Shown here in pieces: positions 6,531 through 13,348 of a DNA stretch of 64,000 nucleotides. A model generated the notes under the pieces. It had not been told where the DNA came from. It searched no databases and saw only the letters and a list, made by a program, of their open reading frames with translations. Source of the stretch: Flavobacterium laiguense. Its GTDB lineage: Bacteria; Bacteroidota; Bacteroidia; Flavobacteriales; Flavobacteriaceae. Numbering within the stretch: position 1 is the stretch's first letter; each line of letters begins with the position of its first letter. Where the stretch lies: assembly GCF_003097655.1 (NCBI RefSeq), contig NZ_QCZH01000015.1, positions 26,296 to 90,295 on the forward strand, given 5' to 3'. A program made the position numbers and the translations under genes.

Positions 6531-8920
6531 TTACGAAGTGGTTTCCCTTTTGTTAACATGAACTGAATTCTTTCTAGCGTTTTTCTCTCAGTACAAAGTG
6601 ATAAAAATGCTTCGCGTTCAAGGTCTAATAAATATTGCTCAGATACCAAAGTGTGTTCCGATAAATCACCACCAGCCATAACATAAGCCAGTTTGTTTGC
6701 AATTTTTAAATCGTGTTCTGAGATGTATTTACCGGCAACCATTTGATTGGTTCCAACTAAGAACATTCCTAATGCCTGTTTACCCAAAACTTTTACATCC
6801 GTTCTGCGAATTGGTTGTGTATAACCAGCTTCGGCCATTAATAAGGCATGTTTTTTGGCTTCTGCGATCTGACGGTCTTTGTTTACCACAATAATATCTT
6901 TACCGTGTTGTAAAAGTCCAGTATCAAAAGCTTCGTAAGCCGAAGTAGATACTTTTGCCATAGCGATGGTCATGAAATATTCTTGAAGAACATTCAATTC
7001 CACATCGTTTTTACGGAATAAATCAGATGCACGCATGGCCAATTCTTTCGAACCACCACCGCCAGGAATAACCCCAACACCAAATTCAACTAATCCCATA
7101 TAAGTTTCTGCAGCAGCAACCACTTTATCAGCATGTAAGCTCATTTCGCAACCACCACCAAAAGTCATTCCGTGTGGAGCAACTACAACTGGAATCCCAG
7201 AATAACGCACACGCATCATCGTGTCTTGGAACATTTTGATGGCCATATTCAACTCATCATATTCTTGCTCCACAGCCATCATGAATATCATTCCGATATT
7301 GGCACCAACAGAGAAATTCGCTGCTTGATTTCCAATAACCAAACCTTGATATTCTTTTTCAGATAAGTCAATCGCTTTATTGATAGCTTGTAAAACATCG
7401 CCACCAATAGTATTCATTTTAGATTGGAATTCTAAGTTCAAGATTCCGTCTCCTAAATCCTGAATGATAGCACCACTATTGCTCCAAACTTTTTTGCTTT
7501 CGCGAATGTTGTTCAGGATGATAAAGGCATCTTGACCCGGAACTTTAGTTTGTGATTTTGTTGGAATATTGTAGAAATAAGTCGCTCCTTCTTTAATAGT
7601 ATAAAAACTAGTACTTCCTGAAGCTAACATTTCAGTAACCCAAGCTGCAGGCTCTTGACCTTCGGCTTTCATGATTTCGATTCCTTTTTCAACACCAATA
7701 GCATCCCAAATTTCGAATGGACCATTTTCCCATCCGAAACCAGCTTTCATGGCATCGTCTATTTTGTATAATTCATCAGAGATTTCAGGAATTCTGTTCG
7801 AAACATAAGCAAACATTCCAGAGAAACTTTTTCTGTAGAATTCACCTGCTTTGTCTTTTCCTTTTACTAAAACCTTGAATCTGTTGATTGGTTTGTCAAT
7901 GGTTTTGGTTAATTCCAAAGTAGCAAAAGAAGCTCTTTTGGCAGGACGGTATTCCATCGTATCCAAGTCCAAAGAAAGAATGTCTCTGTCTACTTTTTTG
8001 TAGAAACCTTGTCCAGTTTTGCTTCCGTACCATTTGTTTTCCATCATTTTGTTCACAAATTCCGGAAGTTTGAACAACTCGTGTTGTTCGTCTGTTGGGC
8101 AGTTTTCGTAGATTCCGTTGGCAACATGTACCAAAGTATCCAATCCAACAACATCCACAGTTCTGAAAGTAGCCGATTTTGGGCGACCAATAACCGGTCC
8201 CGTCAATTTATCCACTTCTTCAATAGTCAATCCCAATTCTTTTACCAAGTGGAACAAACTTTGAATTCCGTAAATACCAATACGGTTTCCAATAAATGCT
8301 GGAGTATCTTTGGCAACAACCGAAGTTTTACCCAAGAATTTCTCTCCGTATATCGTTAAGAAATCCAATACTTCAGTTGAAGTTTGTGGACCAGGAATAA
8401 TTTCGAATAATTTTAAGTAACGCGCAGGGTTAAAAAAGTGAGTACCGCAGAAGTGTTTTTGGAAATCCTCGCTACGTCCTTCGCTCATAAAGTGAATCGG
8501 AATACCAGAAGTGTTTGATGTAACCAAAGTTCCCGGTTTTCTGAATTTTTCAATTTGCTCAAAAACCAATTTTTTGATATCCAAACGCTCTACAACCACT
8601 TCGATGATCCAATCTACATTGGCAATTTTCGCCATATCATCCGTAGTGTTTCCAGTGGTGATACGGTTAGCGAATTTTTGGCTGTAAATAGGAGAGGGCT
8701 TCGATTTTAATGAGTTGGCCAAATGTTCGTTTACCACACGGTTGCGAACAATTTTACTCTCAAGTGTTAGCCCTTTTTTGGCTTCTGCATCCGTCAATTC
8801 TCTTGGGACAATGTCCAAAAGTAAGACTTCTACACCAATGTTGGCAAAATGACAAGCAATTCCTGAACCCATAATTCCGGATCCAATTACTGCAACTTTT
8901 TTAATTGTGCGTTTCATCAT
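6527..8920 (-). CDS. fadN: 3-hydroxyacyl-CoA dehydrogenase / enoyl-CoA hydratase bifunctional enzyme
   Basis: This 797-residue enzyme performs the hydration and NAD-dependent dehydrogenation steps of beta-oxidation. The dehydrogenase half comes first, with the Rossmann motif VAVIGSGIMGSG at residues 9-20 and the C-terminal dehydrogenase repeats up to ~residue 400. The crotonase half follows (~470-690). Its oxyanion/catalytic region is seen in GMTFGGGCEM and LVEFGVGVIPGGGGS, which carry the two expected glutamates. This domain order and length are those of Bacillus FadN, the reverse of E. coli FadB. Two adjacent ATGs (8920 and 8917) are equally possible. The gene overlaps the end of marR by about 20 bases, so the two are translationally coupled and fadN is under the control of that regulator's promoter. 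Confidence 0.93.
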   Translation of the reverse strand: MMKRTIKKVAVIGSGIMGSGIACHFANIGVEVLLLDIVPRELTDAEAKKGLTLESKIVRNRVVNEHLANSLKSKPSPIYSQKFANRITTGNTTDDMAKIANVDWIIEVVVERLDIKKLVFEQIEKFRKPGTLVTSNTSGIPIHFMSEGRSEDFQKHFCGTHFFNPARYLKLFEIIPGPQTSTEVLDFLTIYGEKFLGKTSVVAKDTPAFIGNRIGIYGIQSLFHLVKELGLTIEEVDKLTGPVIGRPKSATFRTVDVVGLDTLVHVANGIYENCPTDEQHELFKLPEFVNKMMENKWYGSKTGQGFYKKVDRDILSLDLDTMEYRPAKRASFATLELTKTIDKPINRFKVLVKGKDKAGEFYRKSFSGMFAYVSNRIPEISDELYKIDDAMKAGFGWENGPFEIWDAIGVEKGIEIMKAEGQEPAAWVTEMLASGSTSFYTIKEGATYFYNIPTKSQTKVPGQDAFIILNNIRESKKVWSNSGAIIQDLGDGILNLEFQSKMNTIGGDVLQAINKAIDLSEKEYQGLVIGNQAANFSVGANIGMIFMMAVEQEYDELNMAIKMFQDTMMRVRYSGIPVVVAPHGMTFGGGCEMSLHADKVVAAAETYMGLVEFGVGVIPGGGGSKELAMRASDLFRKNDVELNVLQEYFMTIAMAKVSTSAYEAFDTGLLQHGKDIIVVNKDRQIAEAKKHALLMAEAGYTQPIRRTDVKVLGKQALGMFLVGTNQMVAGKYISEHDLKIANKLAYVMAGGDLSEHTLVSEQYLLDLEREAFLSLCTERKTLERIQFMLTKGKPLRN

Positions 8921-9368
8921 TACTGTTTTCTTGTTGATTAAATATGTTTTTATTCTGAATTAGTTCGTTGATAATTTCAGCCACTTCTATGAAATTGTTT
9001 AGCTTTTCTTCCGAAACATGTTTTCTAACAGTTTCATTAAAATTCAAAACGGTATTCTTAGATAATTCCCTTTTTTCTTTTCCAAATTCGGTTAGGTAAA
9101 TCAAAACGCCTCTGCCGTCTTCTGGATTTTTCTTTCTGATTATTAGCCCTTTTTCCTCCATGGATTTTAAGGTTCTGGTCAAGCTTGTGGCTTCCATTCC
9201 CATTCTGGGTCCTAATGCTGTAGAAGGTGTTCCTTCCTCTCTGTCAATACTTAATAAGGCAAATCCTGTTGCCATTGTAGCGTCATATTTAGCAGCTTCT
9301 TCGTTGTACATTCTGGATACGGCTTGCCAAGTTGCTCTTAAGATATAATCTATTGTTTTGTTTTTCAT
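8901..9368 (-). CDS. MarR-family transcriptional regulator of the fad operon
   Basis: This 155-residue winged-helix protein starts MKNKTIDYILRATWQAVSRMYNEEAAKY. The recognition region is in the middle (GMEATSLTRTLKSMEEKGLIIRKKNPEDGRG, residues about 55-85), including the DxR/G wing typical of MarR. It is the first gene of the leftward fad operon and overlaps fadN by ~20 bases. Regulation of the operon, and of its own gene, by binding an acyl-CoA or fatty acid is inferred from the context. Upstream lies a TACATTTG box and a palindrome TATGC-AC-GCATA placed where the -33 element would be. This suits an autorepressor. FadR/FabT-like members of the family are the closest functional analogues I can name. 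Confidence 0.88.
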   Translation of the reverse strand: MKNKTIDYILRATWQAVSRMYNEEAAKYDATMATGFALLSIDREEGTPSTALGPRMGMEATSLTRTLKSMEEKGLIIRKKNPEDGRGVLIYLTEFGKEKRELSKNTVLNFNETVRKHVSEEKLNNFIEVAEIINELIQNKNIFNQQENSNDETHN

Positions 9369-9386
9369 ATTTTACTATATCGATTT

Positions 9387-9419
9387 CAAATGTAATAAAA
9401 AAAATACTATGCACGCATA
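9387..9419 (-). promoter_or_regulatory. marR-fadNAE promoter -7 box with overlapping operator palindrome
   Basis: On the minus strand, TACATTTG (9387-9394) matches the Bacteroidota -7 consensus TAnnTTTG, 18 bases before the marR start. No TTG -33 element is found at the usual distance. That place holds the palindrome TATGCACGCATA (9408-9419), with perfect five-base arms around AC. Confidence 0.6.
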
Positions 9420-9461
9420 ATAAATTTTAATTTTTTTTAATTTTTTATAAATATAAATAAA

Positions 9462-9486
9462 AAACTCCTTTGAAATAAGGAGTTTA
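9462..9486 (-). terminator. hairpin terminator upstream of marR, minus-strand orientation
   Basis: The stem AAACTCCTT / AAGGAGTTT has a six-base loop (TGAAAT). The minus strand continues into TTTTTTATTTAT, so the hairpin would stop leftward read-through before the marR promoter. Confidence 0.7.
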
Positions 9487-9494
9487 GGGAATAT

Positions 9495-9506
9495 TATGCA
9501 TGCGTG
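9495..9506. promoter_or_regulatory. second, imperfect copy of the marR-upstream palindrome
   Basis: TATGCATGCGTG resembles TATGCACGCATA, 76 bases away, in the inverted sense. The flanking bases also agree (ATTATGCATGCG against the complement CGTGCATAGT). It is a candidate auxiliary operator or the site of another regulator. Confidence 0.35.
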
Positions 9507-9618
9507 GTATTTTCTTGTTTTTTTAAAATAATGCTTTTTTGAATTTTAAATAAAAAGTGATGAAATTTTGATTTGAAGTGGTTAAAATGGGGTTATTTAC
9601 TTATTTTGTTTTTTTACT

Positions 9619-9645
9619 TTGGTGAAAAATAAATCTTTATTTTTG
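9619..9645 (+). promoter_or_regulatory. candidate promoter of the 49-residue small gene
   Basis: TTG (9619-9621), 16 bases, then TATTTTTG (9638-9645), which fits TAnnTTTG. The spacing is one base shorter than the usual 17-23. The start codon follows 21 bases later. Confidence 0.5.
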
Positions 9646-9666
9646 TAATATAAAACTTCATGAATC

Positions 9667-9816
9667 ATGAACTACAAAATATCATTTCAGGAAAGAGCCA
9701 AGTCGAGTATGGAGCAAATATCCAAGCAACCACCAGTTACCTTAGAAGAAGCAAGAGCACAGGTCGAATGGCTCAAAAATAATAGTGTTTCTTTTGATAA
9801 AAAAAAGAGAGTTTAA
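9667..9816 (+). CDS. small 49-residue protein of unknown function
   Basis: The ATG at 9667 opens MNYKISFQERAKSSMEQISK and the frame ends at TAA 9814-9816. The protein is polar, with predicted helical and charged stretches (VTLEEARAQVEWLKNN) and a basic tail KKKRV. There is no membrane segment or signal peptide. I do not recognise the family. Support for a real gene is contextual: a TAnnTTTG promoter box 21 bases upstream and a clean hairpin-plus-T-run terminator 12 bases downstream make it a free-standing transcript of about 200 bases. It is divergent from the fad operon and convergent with the next gene. A toxin-antitoxin antitoxin or a small regulatory protein would fit the size, but nothing in the sequence decides it. 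Confidence 0.6.
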   Translation: MNYKISFQERAKSSMEQISKQPPVTLEEARAQVEWLKNNSVSFDKKKRV

Positions 9817-9828
9817 AGTTTATAAACC

Positions 9829-9861
9829 AAAAGCGTCCCAATTTAGGACGCTTTTATATTT
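9829..9861 (+). terminator. terminator of the 49-residue small gene
   Basis: A perfect ten-base stem AAAAGCGTCC / GGACGCTTTT encloses a seven-base loop and is followed by ATATTTTTATC. It also faces the convergent hydrolase gene, and the A-run lets it act in both directions. Confidence 0.85.
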
Positions 9862-9879
9862 TTATCATTTTTTAGTTTA

Positions 9880-10929
9880 TTACCCTTTCTTAAAATTCCC
9901 ACTATCCACATCTCTCAAAAACTGAATTACGCCTTTGAAATAGTTTTTTTGGTCATCATATTGCGAAAGATGGCTTCCGTTGGGACAAAACAAAAAGCGT
10001 CCGTTTTGAACTTCTTTAGACATCCATTTCATGTGTTCGGGATCCATAGTGTCGTATTTGGCACCAATGACCAGAGTAGGCACGGCAATCGTTTTAAGTC
10101 GAGCAGTGACATCCCAATCCTTTAAAGTGGCATTTCCTGTAATTCCAAATTCACTGGGTCCTTGCATATACACATACACAGACGGGTTCATGTGTTTGAA
10201 AGCTCTGTTTATGGATTCCGGCCATTTGTCAATTGGCATTCTTAAAATGTGTTCCGTATAATAGTACTTAAAAAGCAGTTCAGTGTATTTTGGATTGGAA
10301 TAATCCTTGTTTTTTTCGAATGTTTTTATTTGGTCAAAAATGGCTTTTGGAAGTTTTGGTCCGAGTACTTCTTCGGCATATTTGTTGTAAGCAGGTGCGC
10401 TGGCCATCATGTTAGAAATAATCAGTCCTTTGAGATTTTTTTGGTATTTCAACGCATATTCCATAGCTAGGATTCCACCCCAGGATTGTCCCAAAACATA
10501 AAAATTGGTATTATCACAACCTAGTGCTTTTCGAACTTGTTCTACTTCTTCCACAAAACGTTCATTGGTCCATAGACTGTTGTCATTCGGCTGATCGCTG
10601 TAATAGGAGCCCAATTGGTCATAGTAGATGTATTCAATGCTTTCGTTTGGGAAATAGCCGTCAAATGATTCATACAGCTCATGGGTGAGACCTGGGCCTC
10701 CGTGAAGCAATAATACTTTGATGGTTGGGTTGTTTCCCACTGTTTTTGTCCAAACCTTGAAAGTGCCTTTTGGTGTGGTGATCGGAATCATTTTGATACC
10801 GCCGGTAAATTGATCATCCCTTTTGGAAAAATCCAGATAATTGGCTTTGATGGTGTCTTCGGGTTTTTCTTTGCAGCCTGTAATTAAAAAGAGGCTGATG
10901 AAAAGCATGGAGTAGATTTTGAATTTCAT
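9880..10929 (-). CDS. proline-iminopeptidase-type alpha/beta hydrolase, lipoprotein
   Basis: I place the start at the ATG at 10929. The frame runs 78 bases further up, but that part lies in an intergenic repeat. The resulting 349-residue protein begins MKFKIYSMLFISLFLITGCKEK, a lipoprotein signal with the lipid-bearing Cys at residue 19. The hydrolase fold follows: LLHGGPGLTHE (the oxyanion HGGPG typical of the S33 prolyl aminopeptidases), the nucleophile elbow GQSWGG, a catalytic Asp in the AKYDTMDPEHM region, and the final His in GSHLSQY. The family removes N-terminal proline or other residues from peptides; here the enzyme would act in the periplasm or at the outer membrane. It appears to be a single-gene unit. 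Epoxide- or homoserine-lactone-hydrolase-like activities of the same fold remain possible. Confidence 0.83.
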   Translation of the reverse strand: MKFKIYSMLFISLFLITGCKEKPEDTIKANYLDFSKRDDQFTGGIKMIPITTPKGTFKVWTKTVGNNPTIKVLLLHGGPGLTHELYESFDGYFPNESIEYIYYDQLGSYYSDQPNDNSLWTNERFVEEVEQVRKALGCDNTNFYVLGQSWGGILAMEYALKYQKNLKGLIISNMMASAPAYNKYAEEVLGPKLPKAIFDQIKTFEKNKDYSNPKYTELLFKYYYTEHILRMPIDKWPESINRAFKHMNPSVYVYMQGPSEFGITGNATLKDWDVTARLKTIAVPTLVIGAKYDTMDPEHMKWMSKEVQNGRFLFCPNGSHLSQYDDQKNYFKGVIQFLRDVDSGNFKKG

Positions 10930-10982
10930 ATGTAGATTTTTTTTTAATGGATCGTAATTGTTATCGCGCAATGCTGCTTTTT

Positions 10983-11051
10983 TTCTCGCAAAGGCGCAAA
11001 GACGCAAAGTTTAAAGTTATTTTATTTGCGACTTTGCGGCTTTGCGAGAAA
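10983..11051. repeat. CGCAAAG-type intergenic inverted repeat
   Basis: TTCTCGCAAAGGCGCAAAGACGCAAAG... on the left faces TGCGACTTTGCGGCTTTGCGAGAAA on the right (arms cited in part, 10983-11009 and 11027-11051). The arms have CGCAAAG periodicity of nine bases and an AT-rich loop. It is probably a dispersed intergenic palindromic repeat rather than a terminator, because it lies upstream of the hydrolase gene. Confidence 0.75.
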
Positions 11052-11141
11052 CAAGTTTAGAAAGTTTTGCATGAAAGCTTTAAACTTTAGATTTGCATTA
11101 TTTTCAAAATAATAGTGAAGATAAGAAGTTTTTAAATACAA

Positions 11142-11170
11142 AAAGCCCTGACAGTAACTATCAGGACTTT
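11142..11170 (-). terminator. fadD terminator
   Basis: The stem AAAGCCCTGA / TCAGGACTTT has one G-T pair and a nine-base loop, 33 bases after the fadD stop. The minus strand continues in T-rich sequence. Confidence 0.8.
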
Positions 11171-11202
11171 AAATTTTTAATTGTAAATGGAGTTTATACC
11201 GA

Positions 11203-12975
11203 TTAACCGTATATTTTTTTATACAGGTCTTTGTAGATTTCCAATATAATTTTTCGTTTTAGTTTTAAAGTAGGAGTAAGGTGTCCGCCATTTATAGACC
11301 AAACATCTGGAGTCAATTCGAAACGTTTGATTTGCTCCCAATTTCCGAATTTTTTATTTAGTTGGTCAATTTCTTCTTGAACACGTGCAATTACTTTTGG
11401 ATGAGCAATTACTTCTTCATTGGTTTTTCCCACTTCGATACCGTGTAGTTTTTCCCATTCTCTGATAAATTCAAAACTAGGTTGAATGAAGGCACCTGGC
11501 ATTTTTTCGCCATCCCCAATAACCATAATCTGTTCGATAAAACGAGATTGTTTCATGGTGTTTTCAATCATTTGAGGGGCAATGTATTTACCTCCGGAGG
11601 TTTTAAACATTTCTTTCTTACGGTCTGTAATTTTAAGAAAACCTTCCTCGTCAATTTCGCCAATGTCACCCGTATGGAAATATCCATTTTGGATAACCTC
11701 ATTCGTTAATTTTTCGTCTTTATAATAGCCCATCATTACATTTGGACCTTTGCAAAGAATTTCTCCGTCTTCGGCAATTTTGACTTCTACATTTTCAATG
11801 GCTTTACCCACAGTTCCTATTTTGAAACCTCTGTTTCTCATGTCATTTACCGTAATAACAGGAGAGGTTTCGGTTAAGCCATATCCTTCCATAACTGGGA
11901 TTTCTGCTGCTGCAAAAACCCTGGCCAGTCTTGGTTGCAAAGCGGCACTTCCGGAAACCATTAAATCTAAATTACCACCCAATCCTTCTTTCCATTTGCT
12001 GAAAATTAATTTTCGGGCTATTTTTAATTGAAATTCATACCAAGAACCATTGGCTCCATAAGGTTCGTAGCGCAATCCTAAATCGATAGCCCAAAAGAAA
12101 AGTATTTTTTTAATTCCGGTTAGCTCAGATCCTTTTGCGTAGATTTTGTCGTATACTTTCTCTAATAATCTTGGTACCGCCGAAATTACGTTTGGCCTTA
12201 CTTCTTTTAGATTGTCACTTACTTTATCAATAGATTCTCCAAAATAAACCGATACACCATAATATTGGTATAAATACAAAATCATTCTTTCGAATATATG
12301 GCAAATTGGAAGAAAACTTAAGGATTTGGTGGTGCCAGGCTCAAAAGGTATTCTGGTAGCACTGTTTAGTACGTCTGAAACAATATTTTTATGGGAAAGC
12401 ATTACACCTTTTGGTCTTCCTGTTGTTCCCGAAGTATAAATGATTGTAGCTAAGTCATCTGGTTTTACGTTGTTTTTGCATTCTTCAACATCGTTTTGAT
12501 TGCTTAGGTCTTTTCCTAGTTGAAGCAACTTCTTCCAGTTTTTGCAACCTTCAATTTCGTTAAAGGAGTAAACCTCTTTAAACGTAGGGACATTAGCCTT
12601 AATGTTGTTTACTTTATTTAAGACTTCAATATCTGAAACAAAAACATACATGGCTCCAGAATGATTCAGAATATATTCGTAATCTTCTTGGGCGATGGTT
12701 GGATAAATAGGAACGGTTTGTGCTCCCGTTTGCAAAACACCAATATCCATAATATGCCATTCCGTTCTGTTATTGGTAGAAATGATGGCGACTTTATCGT
12801 CTTTTTGAATACCCATTCGCAGCAGTGCCCTAGAAATAGCATTGGATTGGTCAATGTATTCTTGGGATGAGGTTTTTACCCAAACCCCATTCTGCTTGGT
12901 TACTAAAGCATCAGATTTGTTGAATTTTTCTTGCTGATAGTAAGGGAAATCAAAAATGCGAGTGATATTTGTCAT
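11203..12975 (-). CDS. fadD: long-chain fatty-acid--CoA ligase (AMP-forming)
   Basis: This 590-residue ANL-superfamily enzyme activates fatty acids to acyl-CoA at the expense of ATP, feeding the fad operon nearby. The P-loop-like AMP-binding signature ATIIYTSGTTGRPKGVMLSH is at about residue 175-195 (key residues TSGTTGRPKG). GYGLTETSP follows near 372, then HTGDIGEIDEEGFLKITDRKKEM near 450-475, with the conserved Asp, Arg and the hinge. The C-terminal lysine region is GGKYIAP. The length and the TDRKKEMFKTSGGKYIAPQ stretch are characteristic of the ~590-residue long-chain branch common in Bacteroidota. It is a single-gene unit on the same strand as the fad operon, ~1.8 kb upstream of marR and separated from it, and it has its own terminator. 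Confidence 0.9.
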   Translation of the reverse strand: MTNITRIFDFPYYQQEKFNKSDALVTKQNGVWVKTSSQEYIDQSNAISRALLRMGIQKDDKVAIISTNNRTEWHIMDIGVLQTGAQTVPIYPTIAQEDYEYILNHSGAMYVFVSDIEVLNKVNNIKANVPTFKEVYSFNEIEGCKNWKKLLQLGKDLSNQNDVEECKNNVKPDDLATIIYTSGTTGRPKGVMLSHKNIVSDVLNSATRIPFEPGTTKSLSFLPICHIFERMILYLYQYYGVSVYFGESIDKVSDNLKEVRPNVISAVPRLLEKVYDKIYAKGSELTGIKKILFFWAIDLGLRYEPYGANGSWYEFQLKIARKLIFSKWKEGLGGNLDLMVSGSAALQPRLARVFAAAEIPVMEGYGLTETSPVITVNDMRNRGFKIGTVGKAIENVEVKIAEDGEILCKGPNVMMGYYKDEKLTNEVIQNGYFHTGDIGEIDEEGFLKITDRKKEMFKTSGGKYIAPQMIENTMKQSRFIEQIMVIGDGEKMPGAFIQPSFEFIREWEKLHGIEVGKTNEEVIAHPKVIARVQEEIDQLNKKFGNWEQIKRFELTPDVWSINGGHLTPTLKLKRKIILEIYKDLYKKIYG

Positions 12976-13045
12976 TGAGGGATTATTAATTTTTTCGCAA
13001 ATTAAATAAAATTTAAGAATAATTTTTATTTTTCATAGAATAAAT

Positions 13046-13123
13046 ATGGAAAATATAATTACACAATTGACATTCAACGAAATCGATTTCTTAAAGGGGC
13101 AGATATTGAATGAATTGCATTAA
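13046..13123 (+). CDS. very short open frame (25 residues) next to the purL 3' copy
   Basis: An ATG-initiated frame encodes MENIITQLTFNEIDFLKGQI plus five more residues and stops at the A-run of the next terminator. There is no clear ribosome-binding site and no recognised similarity. It could be the start of a truncated gene, cut off when the neighbouring purL copy arose. I list it only because it fills the stretch between fadD and that copy. Confidence 0.2.
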   Translation: MENIITQLTFNEIDFLKGQILNELH

Positions 13124-13152
13124 AAAAGCGTTCCCTGATAGAGAACGCTTTT
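13124..13152 (-). terminator. duplicated copy of the purL terminator
   Basis: AAAAGCGTTC / GAACGCTTTT with a nine-base loop is identical to the hairpin after the functional purL gene 2.6 kb away. It lies directly downstream of the purL 3' fragment and the GH92 gene, so it can serve GH92. Confidence 0.85.
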
Positions 13153-13159
13153 GTTAAAA

Positions 13160-13312
13160 TTTATGTTGTATTCTTAGATTTTATCAATCCATTTTTTTGG
13201 CATTGACAAAAGCTTCATGCCAAGGTGTAACCTCATCATTTCGGTCTTTTGGATAGTGCGCCCAGTTCCATTGAAAAGTAGAACGCTCAATGTGTGGCAT
13301 CATCACTAAATG
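13160..13312 (-). pseudogene. diverged copy of the purL 3' end (last ~45 codons)
   Basis: The minus strand reads HLVMMPHIERSTFQWNWAHY, then PKDRNDEVTPWHEAFVNA, which is the same peptide as the C-terminus of the intact purL at 15788. Codons differ only at synonymous positions (for example CAT TTA GTG against CAC TTG GTA, and ATT GAG CGT against ATC GAA AGA). One extra A near the end (GCC AAA AAA A TGG against GCT AGA AAA TGG) shifts the last residues. Similarity starts abruptly at 13312 and continues through the stop and terminator to about 13111. The copy has no start and cannot make a protein. The pattern points to a purL 3' end from a related strain, not a recent local duplication. Confidence 0.85.
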
Positions 13313-13348
13313 TATTTCAATATGATTAAGTAAAATAGTTCCATTTAA

